The translations under genes were made by a program, and so were the position numbers. Positions 17,256-26,819 of a stretch of 64,000 nt of DNA are shown here, piece after piece. Each line of letters starts with the position of its first letter. Position 1 is the stretch's first letter. Origin of the DNA: Streptomyces dysideae (lineage in GTDB: Bacteria > Actinomycetota > Actinomycetes > Streptomycetales > Streptomycetaceae). The notes beneath the pieces are model-generated. The model saw only the letters and a program-made list of their open reading frames with translations. It did no database searches and was not told the origin of the DNA. Where the stretch lies: assembly GCF_001514305.1 (NCBI RefSeq), contig NZ_KQ949076.1, positions 87,917 to 151,916 of the forward strand, given 5' to 3'.

Positions 17256-18224
17256 GTGACCGACACCACCGCCCCGGCGCCGCGCCGTCCCGGCGAGCAG
17301 GCGCTTGCCGCGCTCGGCCTGAACGCGCCCGCCCTCGACCCTTCCGACGCCTCCCCGCACACCTTCCCCGGCGGCGGCCGCTGGCGCACCGAGGTTCCCT
17401 CCGTCGAGGGGCCCGAGGCGCTCGCCGTGGTCCTCAAGGAGGCCTCGCGGCTCGATGTGCCGATCCACCGGATCAGCCAGGGCAGCGGCGTGTGGATGCT
17501 CACCGACGCCGAGATCACCGAGATGGTGGAGGCGACGGCCGAGCGCGACATCGAGCTCTGCCTGTTCACCGGCCCGCGCGGCACCTGGGACATCGGCGGC
17601 TCCACCCGTACCGACTCGCGGGGCGGCGGGCTGCGCGCCCGGGGCCACGACGCGGTCGCCGGGTGTGTGGAGGACGCGGTCCGCGCCACCGAGCTGGGCG
17701 TGAAGTGCCTCCTCGTCGCCGACGAGGGCGTGCTGTGGGCGCTGCACCGGGCGCGGGTCGCCGGGATCATCCCGGCCGACACCACGCTCAAGGTGTCGGC
17801 GCTGATCGGGCCGGTCAACCCGGCCGCGTACGCCGTCTACGAGAACCTCGGCGGCGACTCGATCAACGTGCCGAGCGACCTGACGCTCGACCACCTCACC
17901 GAGATCCGGCGGGTCTCCGCCGCTCCCATGGACATGTACATCGAGGCCCCCGACGACCTCGGCGGCTACGTACGGATGTACGAGGTCGCCGAACTGATCC
18001 GGCGCGGCGCACCGCTCTACCTGAAGTTCGGTCTGTCGAAGGCACCCGGGATCTACCCCTACGGGCATCACATGCGCGACCTGACCCTGAACACGGCCCG
18101 GGAAAGAGTGCGGCGCGGCCGGCTCGCCCTGGACCTGCTCGCGCGCCATGGAGCGGACGGCGACATGGCGCCGCTCGGCTCGCGACTGCCGGGCGCCCTC
18201 AACCGTTTCGAAACTCCCTCATAA
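17256..18224 (+). CDS. Uncharacterised TIM-barrel-like protein (possibly U32-peptidase-like)
   Basis: The 322-residue product has a GTG start with AAGGA 7 bases upstream. Alternating strand-helix blocks are suggested by [80 protein letters not shown] and [10 protein letters not shown], which look like the strands of a TIM barrel. I do not firmly recognise the family; an annotation as U32-like peptidase or as an aldolase-like barrel would both be guesses. Position between sugar dehydrogenase and ChvE-type importer genes, and an operator of the shared type in front, argue for a role in sugar metabolism. Confidence 0.6.
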   Translation: MTDTTAPAPRRPGEQALAALGLNAPALDPSDASPHTFPGGGRWRTEVPSVEGPEALAVVLKEASRLDVPIHRISQGSGVWMLTDAEITEMVEATAERDIELCLFTGPRGTWDIGGSTRTDSRGGGLRARGHDAVAGCVEDAVRATELGVKCLLVADEGVLWALHRARVAGIIPADTTLKVSALIGPVNPAAYAVYENLGGDSINVPSDLTLDHLTEIRRVSAAPMDMYIEAPDDLGGYVRMYEVAELIRRGAPLYLKFGLSKAPGIYPYGHHMRDLTLNTARERVRRGRLALDLLARHGADGDMAPLGSRLPGALNRFETPS

Positions 18225-18234
18225 CGTTTCGAAC
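18204..18234. promoter_or_regulatory. Two GTTTCGAA half-sites before the sugar-binding protein gene
   Basis: CGTTTCGAAAC (18204-18214) and CGTTTCGAAC (18225-18234) are direct copies 21 bp apart. The first overlaps the end of the upstream gene. They resemble half of the GTTCGAAATTTCGAAC element but match it less well than other sites. Confidence 0.4.
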
Positions 18235-18370
18235 AAACAGCCTTCACAAAAGGCGACGCAGCCGCACACAATCCGACACACCTCTTCTCGGTCTTTTCTC
18301 GCATCGCCCTTCGGAGCGCTTCGCAAACCGCCAGACCGAGCTCGGCACAAACACATCAAGGATGATGACA

Positions 18371-19483
18371 ATGCGCAACCGTAGAAGCGCCCTCGCCACC
18401 ATGGCCGGAGCCGCCTCCCTCGCTCTCGCCCTGTCCGCCTGCGGTCAGAGCAGCGAAGGCGGCAGCGAGGAGAAGGCAGGCAGCTCCGAAGGCGCCACCA
18501 TCGGCATCGCGATGCCGACCAAGTCCTCCGAGCGCTGGATCGCCGACGGCAACAACGTCAAGAAGGACCTGGAGTCCAAGGGCTACAAGACCAAGCTGGT
18601 CTACGGCGAGGACGACCCCGACCAGCAGGTCTCGCAGATCGAGAACCTGATCACGCAGGGCGTCAAGGCGCTGATCGTCGCGGCCATCGACAACAAGTCG
18701 ATGAACAACGTGCTCCAGCAGGCCAAGGACGCCGACATCCCGGTGATCTCCTACGACCGCCTGATCCTCGGCACCGAGAACGTCGACTACTACGCGTCGT
18801 TCGACAACGAGAAGGTCGGCGAGCTCCAGGGCAACTACATCGTCGAGAAGCTCGGCCTGAAGGACGGCTCCAAGAAGGGCCCGTTCAACATCGAGCTGTT
18901 CGCCGGCTCCAACGACGACAACAACACCCGCTACTTCTTCCAGGGCGCGATGAACGTCCTGCAGCCGTACATCGACAAGAAGCAGCTCGTCGTCCGGTCC
19001 AAGCAGACCGCGCTGACCCAGGTCACCACCCTGCGCTGGGACGGCGGCACCGCCCAGAAGCGCATGGACGACATCCTGACCTCGGCGTACAAGACCGAGC
19101 GCGTCGACGCGGTCCTCTCCCCGTACGACGGCATCTCCATCGGCATCCTCTCGGCGCTGAAGTCGGACGACTACGGCTCCAAGAACAAGCCGCTGCCGGT
19201 CGTCACCGGCCAGGACGCCGAGGTCGCCTCGGTGAAGTCGATCATCGCCGACCAGCAGTCGATGACCGTGTACAAGGACACCCGCGAACTCGCCAAGGTG
19301 GCCTCGAACATGGTCGACGCCCTGCTCAACGACAAGAAGCCCGAGACCAACGACACCGAGACCTACGACAACGGTTCGAAGGTCGTCCCGGCGTACCTGC
19401 TCGAGCCCGTCGCCGTCGACAAGGCCAACTACCAGAAGGTCGTGGTCGACTCCGGCTACATCAAGGAAAGCGACCTCAACTAA
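18371..19483 (+). CDS. chvE: ChvE-like multiple-sugar-binding lipoprotein
   Basis: The 370-residue protein has a signal with a lipobox at Cys24 (LALSAC) and a Gly/Ser/Glu linker. The mature region begins [17 protein letters not shown], then [23 protein letters not shown] and [16 protein letters not shown], which are typical of ChvE/XylF-group binding proteins for xylose, arabinose, glucose and galactose. An ATG at 18362 is in frame, but 18371 is chosen because AAGGA lies 8 bases before it. It leads a three-gene importer that ends in an aldose epimerase gene, consistent with uptake of an aldose. Confidence 0.9.
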   Translation: MRNRRSALATMAGAASLALALSACGQSSEGGSEEKAGSSEGATIGIAMPTKSSERWIADGNNVKKDLESKGYKTKLVYGEDDPDQQVSQIENLITQGVKALIVAAIDNKSMNNVLQQAKDADIPVISYDRLILGTENVDYYASFDNEKVGELQGNYIVEKLGLKDGSKKGPFNIELFAGSNDDNNTRYFFQGAMNVLQPYIDKKQLVVRSKQTALTQVTTLRWDGGTAQKRMDDILTSAYKTERVDAVLSPYDGISIGILSALKSDDYGSKNKPLPVVTGQDAEVASVKSIIADQQSMTVYKDTRELAKVASNMVDALLNDKKPETNDTETYDNGSKVVPAYLLEPVAVDKANYQKVVVDSGYIKESDLN

Positions 19484-19515
19484 CCGCCGGCACACTCTGA
19501 TTGGAAGGCACGACC

Positions 19516-21066
19516 ATGGCGGGACCCGTCCTGGAAATGCGCTCGATCGTCAAGACCTTTCCCGGCGTAAAAGCGCTGTCGGACGTCACACTGACCGTCC
19601 GGCCGGGCGAGGTCCACGCCATCTGCGGGGAGAACGGCGCCGGCAAGTCGACCTTGATGAAGGTCCTCTCCGGCGTCCACCCGCACGGCACGTACGAGGG
19701 CGAGATCCTCTTCGAGGGAGAGGTCTGCGAGTTCAAGGACATCAGGGCCAGTGAGCATCACGGCATCGTGATCATCCACCAGGAGCTGGCCCTGGTGCCC
19801 TACCTCTCCCTCGCGGAGAACATCTTCCTCGGCAACGAACACGCCACGCGCGGCATCATCAGCTGGAACGAGACGCTGAAGCACGCCACGGAACTGCTGC
19901 GCCGGGTCGGTCTCACCGACCACCCGGACACCCGCGTCGCCGACATCGGCGTGGGCAAGCAGCAGCTCGTGGAGATCGCGAAGGCGCTGTCGAAGAAGGT
20001 GAAGCTGCTCATCCTGGATGAGCCGACCGCCGCGCTGAACGACGAGGACAGCGGCAAACTCCTGGATCTCATCCTGGAGTTGAAGAAGCAGGGCATCACC
20101 TCGATCATCATCTCCCACAAGCTGAACGAGATCCGCAAGGTCGCCGACTCGGTGACGATCCTGCGCGACGGGCGGACCATCGAGACGCTCGACGTGAAGG
20201 CCGCGGAGACCACCGAGGACCGGATCATCAGCGGGATGGTCGGCCGCGACCTGGAGCACCGCTTCCCGGAGCGCTCCCCGCACCAGCCGGAGGAGGGCCA
20301 GGCCCCCGCCCTGGAGATCCGCAACTGGACCGTGCACCACCCGATCGACCAGCAGCGCAAGGTCGTCGACGATGTGTCGATCCAGGTGCGCCGCGGGGAG
20401 ATCGTGGGCATCGCGGGCCTGATGGGCGCCGGCCGCACCGAGCTCGCGATGAGCGTGTTCGGGCGGACCTACGGCCGGTACGCGGGCGGCGTGGTCCTCA
20501 AGGACGGCACGGAGATCCGTACGAAGACCGTCCCCGAGGCGGTCAAGCACGGCATCGCGTACGTCACCGAGGACCGCAAGCACTACGGCCTCAACCTCAT
20601 CGACACCATCAACCGCAACATCTCGCTCAGCGCGCTGGGCAAGGTCGCCAAGCGGGGTGTGGTCGACGAGCACGAGGAGCGGCAGGTCGCCGAGGGCTTC
20701 CGCAAGTCCATGAACATCAAGGCGCCGACCGTCTTCGAGCCGGTGGGCAAGCTGTCCGGCGGCAACCAGCAGAAGGTCGTCCTCAGCAAGTGGATCTTCG
20801 CGGGTCCGGACGTGCTGATCCTGGACGAGCCGACGCGCGGCATCGACGTCGGCGCCAAGTACGAGATCTACACGGTCATCGACCAACTGGCGGCCCAGGG
20901 CAAGGCGGTCGTCTTCATCTCCTCCGAGCTCCCGGAGCTGCTCGGTATGTGTGACCGCATCTACACGATGGCCGCGGGGCGGCTGACCGGTGAGTTCTCG
21001 CGCGAAGAGGCCTCGCAGGAATCGCTGATGCGTCAGATGACGAAGGACAAAGAGGTATCCCGATGA
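19516..21066 (+). CDS. gguA: Sugar importer ATPase with two ABC domains, GguA/XylG-like
   Basis: The 516-residue tandem ATPase has Walker [10 protein letters not shown], Walker [13 protein letters not shown], then a second signature [14 protein letters not shown] and [14 protein letters not shown] at 19516 has GGAAGG 7 bases upstream; the in-frame TTG at 19501 has none. RTYGRYAGG and [10 protein letters not shown] are features of the MmsA/GguA subgroup that pairs with ChvE. The stop overlaps the permease start (ATGA). Confidence 0.9.
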   Translation: MAGPVLEMRSIVKTFPGVKALSDVTLTVRPGEVHAICGENGAGKSTLMKVLSGVHPHGTYEGEILFEGEVCEFKDIRASEHHGIVIIHQELALVPYLSLAENIFLGNEHATRGIISWNETLKHATELLRRVGLTDHPDTRVADIGVGKQQLVEIAKALSKKVKLLILDEPTAALNDEDSGKLLDLILELKKQGITSIIISHKLNEIRKVADSVTILRDGRTIETLDVKAAETTEDRIISGMVGRDLEHRFPERSPHQPEEGQAPALEIRNWTVHHPIDQQRKVVDDVSIQVRRGEIVGIAGLMGAGRTELAMSVFGRTYGRYAGGVVLKDGTEIRTKTVPEAVKHGIAYVTEDRKHYGLNLIDTINRNISLSALGKVAKRGVVDEHEERQVAEGFRKSMNIKAPTVFEPVGKLSGGNQQKVVLSKWIFAGPDVLILDEPTRGIDVGAKYEIYTVIDQLAAQGKAVVFISSELPELLGMCDRIYTMAAGRLTGEFSREEASQESLMRQMTKDKEVSR

Positions 21067-22307
21067 GCACGGATGTGACCGCCAAGACGCCGGCCCCCGC
21101 GCCGCCCGGCAAGGAAGGGGCGGCCACCGGCGACGGCATGCTGCAGCTGATGCTGGACGGCATGCGCCGCAACATGCGGCAGTACGGCATGCTGTTCGCC
21201 CTCGGCCTGATCGTGGTGCTGTTCGCCGTGTGGACCGACGGCGACCTGCTGCTGCCGCGCAACGTCTCCAACCTGGTGCTGCAGAACAGCTACATCCTGA
21301 TCCTCGCGATCGGCATGATGCTGGTCATCATCGCGGGCCACATCGATCTGTCGGTCGGCTCGCTGACGGCGTTCGTGGGCGCGGTGGGAGCCGTGCTGAT
21401 GGTCAGCCACGACATCGCCTGGCCGCTCGCCCTGGTGCTGTGTCTGGCCATCGGCGCGGCCGCGGGCGCCTTGCAGGGGTTCTTCATCGCGTATCTCGGC
21501 ATACCGTCGTTCATCGTGACCCTCGCGGGCATGCTGCTGTTCCGCGGTCTGACCGAGATCTTCCTGGAGGGCCAGACGATCGGCCCGTTCCCGGAGGGTC
21601 TGCAGAAGGTCGCCAACAGCTTCCTGCCCGAGGTCGGCCCGGAGACCAACTACCACAACCTCACCCTGCTGCTCGGCCTCGCCGTGATCGCGTTCGTGGT
21701 GCTCCAGGAGGTCCGCGACCGCAAGCGGCAGCAGGAGTTCGCCCTCGACGTGCTGCCCGCCAAGCTCTTCCTGCTCAAGCTCGTCGCGCTGAGCGCGGCC
21801 GTGCTCACCGTCACCATGCTGCTCGCCAGCTACAAGGGCACCCCGATCGTGCTGCTGATCCTCGGCGTGCTGGTGGTCGGCTTCGGCTACGTCATGCGCA
21901 ACGCGGTCATCGGCCGGCACATCTACGCGATCGGCGGCAACCTGCCCGCGGCCAAGCTGTCGGGTGTGAAGGACAAGAAGGTCACCTTCCTGGTCTTCCT
22001 GAACATGGGCATGCTCGCGGCCCTGGCGGGTCTGGTCTTCGCCGCCCGCTTCAACGCGGCCTCCCCCAAGGCCGGCCTCAACTTCGAGCTGGAGGCGATC
22101 GCGGCCTCGTTCATCGGCGGTGCGTCGATGAGCGGCGGTGTCGGCACCGTCCTCGGCGCGATCATCGGTGGCCTGGTCCTGGGTGTGCTGAACAACGGTA
22201 TGAACCTCGTCGGCATCGGCACCGACTGGCAGCAGGTCATCAAGGGCCTGGTGCTCCTGGCGGCGGTCGGGTTCGACGTGTGGAACAAGCGCAAGGTCGG
22301 TTCGTAA
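21063..22307 (+). CDS. gguB: Sugar ABC permease, GguB/XylH-like
   Basis: The 414-residue permease has the CUT2 motif [17 protein letters not shown] and the late motif [22 protein letters not shown], with roughly ten or more membrane helices. The N-terminus is a Pro/Ala-rich cytoplasmic stretch before the first helix. Its length is greater than for single-domain ribose permeases but normal for GguB/XylH. It is the only permease of this operon, so a homodimer is expected, in contrast to the YtfT/YjfF pair at 7.5-9.6 kb. Confidence 0.9.
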   Translation: MSTDVTAKTPAPAPPGKEGAATGDGMLQLMLDGMRRNMRQYGMLFALGLIVVLFAVWTDGDLLLPRNVSNLVLQNSYILILAIGMMLVIIAGHIDLSVGSLTAFVGAVGAVLMVSHDIAWPLALVLCLAIGAAAGALQGFFIAYLGIPSFIVTLAGMLLFRGLTEIFLEGQTIGPFPEGLQKVANSFLPEVGPETNYHNLTLLLGLAVIAFVVLQEVRDRKRQQEFALDVLPAKLFLLKLVALSAAVLTVTMLLASYKGTPIVLLILGVLVVGFGYVMRNAVIGRHIYAIGGNLPAAKLSGVKDKKVTFLVFLNMGMLAALAGLVFAARFNAASPKAGLNFELEAIAASFIGGASMSGGVGTVLGAIIGGLVLGVLNNGMNLVGIGTDWQQVIKGLVLLAAVGFDVWNKRKVGS

Positions 22308-22318
22308 GCAAGTCGTCG

Positions 22319-22347
22319 GGCCCCGCGGACAGCTGGTCCGCGGGGCC
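22319..22347 (+). terminator. Terminator hairpin after the GguB-like gene
   Basis: GGCCCCGCGGAC pairs with GTCCGCGGGGCC across a 5-nt loop. Confidence 0.8.
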
Positions 22348-22415
22348 TCTCGACGTTTTGAGGACCGGTGCCGGCATGGTCGGCACGGTCCCACGTCACG
22401 GGAGGCAGGAAGCCG

Positions 22416-23462
22416 GTGAAGGAGCTCTTCGGCAAGCTCGCCGACGGCACGGAGATCCACAGCTGGTCGCTGGCCAACGGCGGCACGCGAATGAAGGTCC
22501 TCTCCTACGGCGGGATCGTGCAGTCCCTGGAGGTCCCGGACCGCCAGGGCCGGTACGCCAACATCTCCCTGGGCTTCGACAACATCGAGGACTACGTCGC
22601 CAGGAGCCCGTACTTCGGCGCGCTGATCGGCCGGTACGGCAACCGCATCGGCAAAGGCCGGTTCACGCTGGACGGCAAGACCTACCAGGTCGACGTCAAC
22701 GACGGCGAGAACAGCCTGCACGGCGGCGCCCAGGGCTTCGACAAGCGGGTGTGGGACATCGAGCCGTTCACCAAGGGCTCCGACGTCGGCCTGTACCTGT
22801 ACTGCACGAGCGTCGACGGTGAGATGGGCTACCCGGGCACGCTCAAGGTGAAGGTGACGTACACCCTCACCAAGCACGGCGACTGGCGCATCGACTACGA
22901 GGCCACGACCGACAGGACGACGGTCGTCAACCTCACCAGCCACGTGTACTGGAACCTGGCCGGCGAGGGCAGCGGCACGATCGAGAACCACGAGCTGAAG
23001 ATCGCCGCCTCCCGCTACACACCGGTCGACTCGGGCCTGATCCCCACCGGTGAGCCGGCCCCCGTCGCGGGCACCCCCTTCGACTTCCGCCGCACCAAGG
23101 CGATCGGCGAGGACCTCCGCGAGGCCCACCAGCAGCTGCTGTACGCCAAGGGCATCGACCACAACTGGGTGCTCGACAAGGGCATCTCGGCGAAGCCCGA
23201 GTGGATCGCGACCCTCAAGGACCCCTCCTCCGGCCGCACCCTGCGGATGGCGACCACGGAGCCGGGCCTGCAGTTCTACTCCGGCAACTTCCTCGACGGC
23301 ACGCTGGTCGGCCCGAGTGGGAAGACCTACCGGCAGGGTGGCGCGCTGTGCCTGGAGACCCAGCACTTCCCGGACTCGCCGAACCAGCCGTCGTTCCCGT
23401 CGACGGTGCTGAAGCCGGGTGTGACGTACCGGTCGACGACGGTCCACTCGTTCACGCGCTGA
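22416..23462 (+). CDS. galM: Aldose 1-epimerase (mutarotase)
   Basis: The 348-residue protein interconverts alpha and beta anomers of aldoses. It starts at a GTG with AGGA upstream. Family motifs are GGIVQSLEVPDR, GRYGNRIGKGRF, ENSLHGG (His of the active-site group), LTSHVYWNLAGEG (second His), the carboxylate region GIDHNWVLD, and CLETQHFPDSPNQPSF holding the probable catalytic Glu. It probably prepares aldoses taken up by the upstream importer for dehydrogenase or isomerase reactions, although the terminator between them implies its own promoter or only read-through. Confidence 0.92.
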   Translation: MKELFGKLADGTEIHSWSLANGGTRMKVLSYGGIVQSLEVPDRQGRYANISLGFDNIEDYVARSPYFGALIGRYGNRIGKGRFTLDGKTYQVDVNDGENSLHGGAQGFDKRVWDIEPFTKGSDVGLYLYCTSVDGEMGYPGTLKVKVTYTLTKHGDWRIDYEATTDRTTVVNLTSHVYWNLAGEGSGTIENHELKIAASRYTPVDSGLIPTGEPAPVAGTPFDFRRTKAIGEDLREAHQQLLYAKGIDHNWVLDKGISAKPEWIATLKDPSSGRTLRMATTEPGLQFYSGNFLDGTLVGPSGKTYRQGGALCLETQHFPDSPNQPSFPSTVLKPGVTYRSTTVHSFTR

Positions 23463-23540
23463 CCGACCTTCACAGGTGGCACACAAGTTCTTACCGATTC
23501 CTCAGTGGTTGAACAGCGCCACCCCAGCCTCCGTATGTAC

Positions 23541-23572
23541 GGGTGGCCCGTGCTCCCCCGCGCGGGCCACCC
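23541..23572 (+). terminator. Terminator hairpin after galM
   Basis: GGGTGGCCCG (23541-23550) pairs with CGGGCCACCC (23563-23572); a second GGGCCC-containing hairpin follows at about 23581-23606. Confidence 0.6.
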
Positions 23573-23624
23573 AAGACGACGGGCCCGGTCGTCCCCGCCG
23601 GGCCCGCCCCATACCGGAGGTTCC

Positions 23625-25361
23625 ATGGCCGACAACGTCACCTCGCTGTTCCGCAGTACCGCGGCACACAGCCCGTCGATGGCGGCGTTGACGCGGGAGG
23701 GCGGCGACGGGGCCGGTCCGGTCGACTTCTGCATTCCCTGCAACCCGTACTTCCCGACGCCCGCCATGTTCGACGACATGGCGGGCCGGCTGCGCGACAT
23801 CATCACGTACTACCCGAGCAGCGCCGACACCATCACGCAGGAGCTGTGCAGTCTGCTCCAGCTTCCGCCGCAGTGCGTGGCGATGGGCAACGGCTCCACG
23901 GAACTGATCACGTGGATCGACCACTTGCTGGTCCGTGAGTCCCTCGCCATCCCCGTCCCCACCTTCGGCCGCTGGACCGACCAGCCGATGGAGACCGGCA
24001 AGCGGGTCGACATGTTCCCGCTCCAGGAGTCCAGCGGCTTCGCCCTGGACCTCGCGCAGTACGCCGAGTTCATCCGGGCCCGGGGCACCCGGGTCGCGGT
24101 GATCTGCAACCCGAACAACCCCGACGGCGGGTTCCTCCACAAGCACGCGATCGTGCAGTTCATGGACGCGATGGCGGACCTGGACCTGGTGATCGTCGAC
24201 GAGTCGTTCCTGGAGTTCGCGGACGCCGAGGTGGAGCCGTCCGTGGTCCAGGAGGCGATGCTCCGCCCGAACGTCATCGTCCTGCGCAGCCTCGGCAAGA
24301 ACTTCGGCCTGCACGGCATACGTTTCGGCTACCTGGTCGCCAACCCGGCGCTCGCGGGCATGGTCCGCTCGATGCTCCCGAAGTGGAACCTCAACTCCTT
24401 CGCTGAGCACGTGGTGTTCATGCTCAAGAACCACGGCGCCGAGTACGCGCAGAGCCTCCAGCAGGTCCGCCGCGACCGCCTCGACATGGCGAGCCAGCTC
24501 TCCGCACTCCCTGGCCTGACGGTCTACCCGTCCCAGGGCAACTTCCTCTTCGTGCGCCTCCCCGTGGGCGCCGAAGGCACCGTGGTCCGGGACCGGATGC
24601 TGACCGAGCACCGGATCCTGGTCCGCGAGTGCGGCAACAAGATCGGCTCGTCCAGCCGCTTCCTGCGGCTCGTGGTGCGCCCCCAGGTGGACGTGCGTCG
24701 CCTGGTGTCCGGCCTGGAACAGGTGCTCTACGGGACCAGGAGGGGAGCCGCCGTACCCGAACTGAGTAACGGGACCAACTACAGCTCGGGTACGGCGGCG
24801 GTGGACCGCCTGGTCAGCTCGACCAACGGGGCCGGCATGCACGGCCTCGCCGCTCAGGCCGTCGGCGTCGGCGCACCGGGGCTCGCAGCCGCCCCGGCGC
24901 CCGGCGTCGGCATGCCGATGCCGGCGGCGGCCCAGGTGACGCCGATGGGCATCCCCCCGCAGCGGAGCGGCAGCGGAATGCCCATGCCGGTTGCAGCCCA
25001 GGCACCGGCGCAGATGCCGGCACCGGCCCAGATCCCCGCCCCTGCTCCGGTACCGGCCCAGATGCCGACCCCGGCCCAGATGCCGGCTCCGACCCCGGTA
25101 CCGGCCCAGATGCCCGCCCCGGCTCCGGTACCTGCCCAGGTGCCGGCGCCCGCCCCCGCTCCCACGCCGTTCCCCTCGCCCATGGCCCCGGCCGCGGCGA
25201 TGGCCCCCGGCCCGACCCCGCCGGGCGTCCCGGCCCGGGGCGGGCTCACGGCCGCCCAGGTCCGCGGCACGACCGGCCCCGGCCTGGCCCCAGCCCCGGT
25301 CTCCGGCTGGCCCAACTCCCAGAGCTGGCCGAACGCGGCGGGGATGGGACAGGCGGGGTAG
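23625..25361 (+). CDS. Class I/II PLP aminotransferase with long Pro/Ala/Met tail
   Basis: The 578-residue protein combines a complete HisC-like aminotransferase (about residues 30-375) with an unusual disordered tail. The enzyme part shows FCIPCNPYFPTP, the substrate-loop CNPNNPDGG, VIVDESFLEF with the PLP-contacting Asp, and LRSLGKNFGLHGIRFGY with the Schiff-base Lys. From about residue 400 the sequence becomes Gly/Ala/Val/Met rich and then a repeat of Pro-Ala-Gln-Met-Pro and Pro-Val-Pro-Ala blocks to about residue 550. Histidinol-phosphate aminotransferases are about 360 residues, so the tail is an addition. GGAGG sits 4 bases before the ATG. Confidence 0.85.
   Translation: MADNVTSLFRSTAAHSPSMAALTREGGDGAGPVDFCIPCNPYFPTPAMFDDMAGRLRDIITYYPSSADTITQELCSLLQLPPQCVAMGNGSTELITWIDHLLVRESLAIPVPTFGRWTDQPMETGKRVDMFPLQESSGFALDLAQYAEFIRARGTRVAVICNPNNPDGGFLHKHAIVQFMDAMADLDLVIVDESFLEFADAEVEPSVVQEAMLRPNVIVLRSLGKNFGLHGIRFGYLVANPALAGMVRSMLPKWNLNSFAEHVVFMLKNHGAEYAQSLQQVRRDRLDMASQLSALPGLTVYPSQGNFLFVRLPVGAEGTVVRDRMLTEHRILVRECGNKIGSSSRFLRLVVRPQVDVRRLVSGLEQVLYGTRRGAAVPELSNGTNYSSGTAAVDRLVSSTNGAGMHGLAAQAVGVGAPGLAAAPAPGVGMPMPAAAQVTPMGIPPQRSGSGMPMPVAAQAPAQMPAPAQIPAPAPVPAQMPTPAQMPAPTPVPAQMPAPAPVPAQVPAPAPAPTPFPSPMAPAAAMAPGPTPPGVPARGGLTAAQVRGTTGPGLAPAPVSGWPNSQSWPNAAGMGQAG
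24985..25165 (+). repeat. Degenerate tandem repeat encoding the Pro/Ala/Gln/Met tail
   Basis: Blocks built on CCGGTACCGGCCCAGATGCC recur several times with substitutions and encode the PVPAQMPAP-like repeat of the aminotransferase tail. Confidence 0.7.
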
Positions 25362-25385
25362 CACCGTTTCATCCGGGTTGGCCGA

Positions 25386-26819
25386 CTACACCGGGTTCAG
25401 CCTCCACTGCTGGCAGTTGTTGTTCAGCCAGGACCACTGGCGTACGTCGGCGGAGTCCGCCGTCGAGCAGTTCGCGACGTCGGCCACCTTGCCGGTGGCC
25501 TCGTTGACGATGCGGACGTAGTTGCTGTCGGTCGCCAGGAAGCGGAAGCGCTGGCAGGTGTTGTTCAGCCAGGACCACTGGCGCAGGTCGGCGCCGTCGG
25601 CCGCGGAGCAGTCGGCGGTGTCGAGGACCTTGCCGGTGGCGACGTTGACGAGGCGGCTGGTGTCGTCGCCCTGGTCCTCGATGCGCCACCGCTGGTTGTT
25701 GCCGCCGTTGCAGGTGTACTGCAGGACGTTGGCGCCGTCGGCCGTCGAACTTCCGGCGACGTCAAGGCACTTGCCGCTGTTGCGGTTCGTGATCGTGTAC
25801 GTGGTGGACACGGACGACGGCTCGCCCGACGGGCCCGTCATGCTTGACCCGAGCCTCACCGGCGTACCGAAGTTCGGGGTGCCGTCGGAGTTCCAGGTGA
25901 GCTTCTGGGCCCGTGCCGTACGCCCGTTGTCGCAGCCCTCGGAGGCCGCGTCGTTGGCGTGGTAGACGATCCAGTCCTCGGTGCCGTCCGGGGACTTGAA
26001 GTGACCGTGGTGGCCGGGACCGTAGACGCCGTTCGCGTCGTTGCGCTGGAAGACCGGCGTGGACTTCTTCGTCCAGGACGACGCCGACAGGGGGTCTGAG
26101 CCGGTCAGCGTCAGTTGCCCCAGCTTGTAGTCCGGCGTCCAGCAGCCGCTCGCCGAGTAGATGAGGAAGGTCTGCCCGCCGCGCTGGAGGATCTCCGGGC
26201 CCTCGTTCACCGTGCCGCCGGACGTCTCCCAGGAGTTGGTCGGCCTGGAGATGGTGGAGAAGCCCGTGGCCAGCGTGTACGGGTTGGACATCCGGGCGGC
26301 GACGAGGTTCTGCGTGCCGCCGCTCGCGCTGCCGAACAGATACAGCTGGCCGTTGATGGTCGCCACCGTCGCGTCCAGCATCCAGGCGGAGTTGAGCTGG
26401 TTCTTGTAGGTGTACGGCCCCATGGGGTCGGAGCCGGAGCTCTCCAGGACGTGCGTGCGCTGCGTCGCGTTGTAGTCGGTGATGTTCTGCCCGGCGACGT
26501 AGTACAGGTACCAGCGGCCGTTGATGAAGTGGATCTCCGGCGCCCAGATGTTGCAGCACCTGGAGGCGGCGTCGCCCTTCCACACCTGCACGCTGGGCGC
26601 GGTGGCGAGCCCGGCGAGGGTGGCGGACTTGCGCATGGTGATGACGTCGGTCCAACTCGTCGACACCATGTAGTAGTTGCCGTTGTGGTACGAGATCCAG
26701 GGGTCGGCGCCCTTCTGCGCCTTGACGGGATTGCTGAAGGAGGCCGCACTTGCGGACGGCTGCCCGAGGGTCAGGGCCAGCAGCAGTGCTGCCAGCAGGG
26801 TCAGTAGGCGACGGGCCAT
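25386..26819 (-). CDS. Secreted GH43 exo-arabinofuranosidase-like enzyme with ricin-type lectin domain
   Basis: The 477-residue protein has a Sec signal (MARRLLTLLAALLLALTLG, cleavage near residue 25), a five-bladed GH43 domain and a C-terminal beta-trefoil lectin. The GH43 acidic triad is visible as Asp39 (GADPWI), Asp149 (MLDATV) and Glu206 (VNEGPEI), and overall similarity suggests the group containing exo-1,5-alpha-L-arabinofuranosidases. The lectin part (about 345-477) has three repeats ending NQRW, CQRF and CQQW, the QxW-type pattern that binds sugar polymers. The start overlaps the upstream arabinanase gene by 19 bp, so both are co-transcribed. Confidence 0.85.
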   Translation of the reverse strand: MARRLLTLLAALLLALTLGQPSASAASFSNPVKAQKGADPWISYHNGNYYMVSTSWTDVITMRKSATLAGLATAPSVQVWKGDAASRCCNIWAPEIHFINGRWYLYYVAGQNITDYNATQRTHVLESSGSDPMGPYTYKNQLNSAWMLDATVATINGQLYLFGSASGGTQNLVAARMSNPYTLATGFSTISRPTNSWETSGGTVNEGPEILQRGGQTFLIYSASGCWTPDYKLGQLTLTGSDPLSASSWTKKSTPVFQRNDANGVYGPGHHGHFKSPDGTEDWIVYHANDAASEGCDNGRTARAQKLTWNSDGTPNFGTPVRLGSSMTGPSGEPSSVSTTYTITNRNSGKCLDVAGSSTADGANVLQYTCNGGNNQRWRIEDQGDDTSRLVNVATGKVLDTADCSAADGADLRQWSWLNNTCQRFRFLATDSNYVRIVNEATGKVADVANCSTADSADVRQWSWLNNNCQQWRLNPV

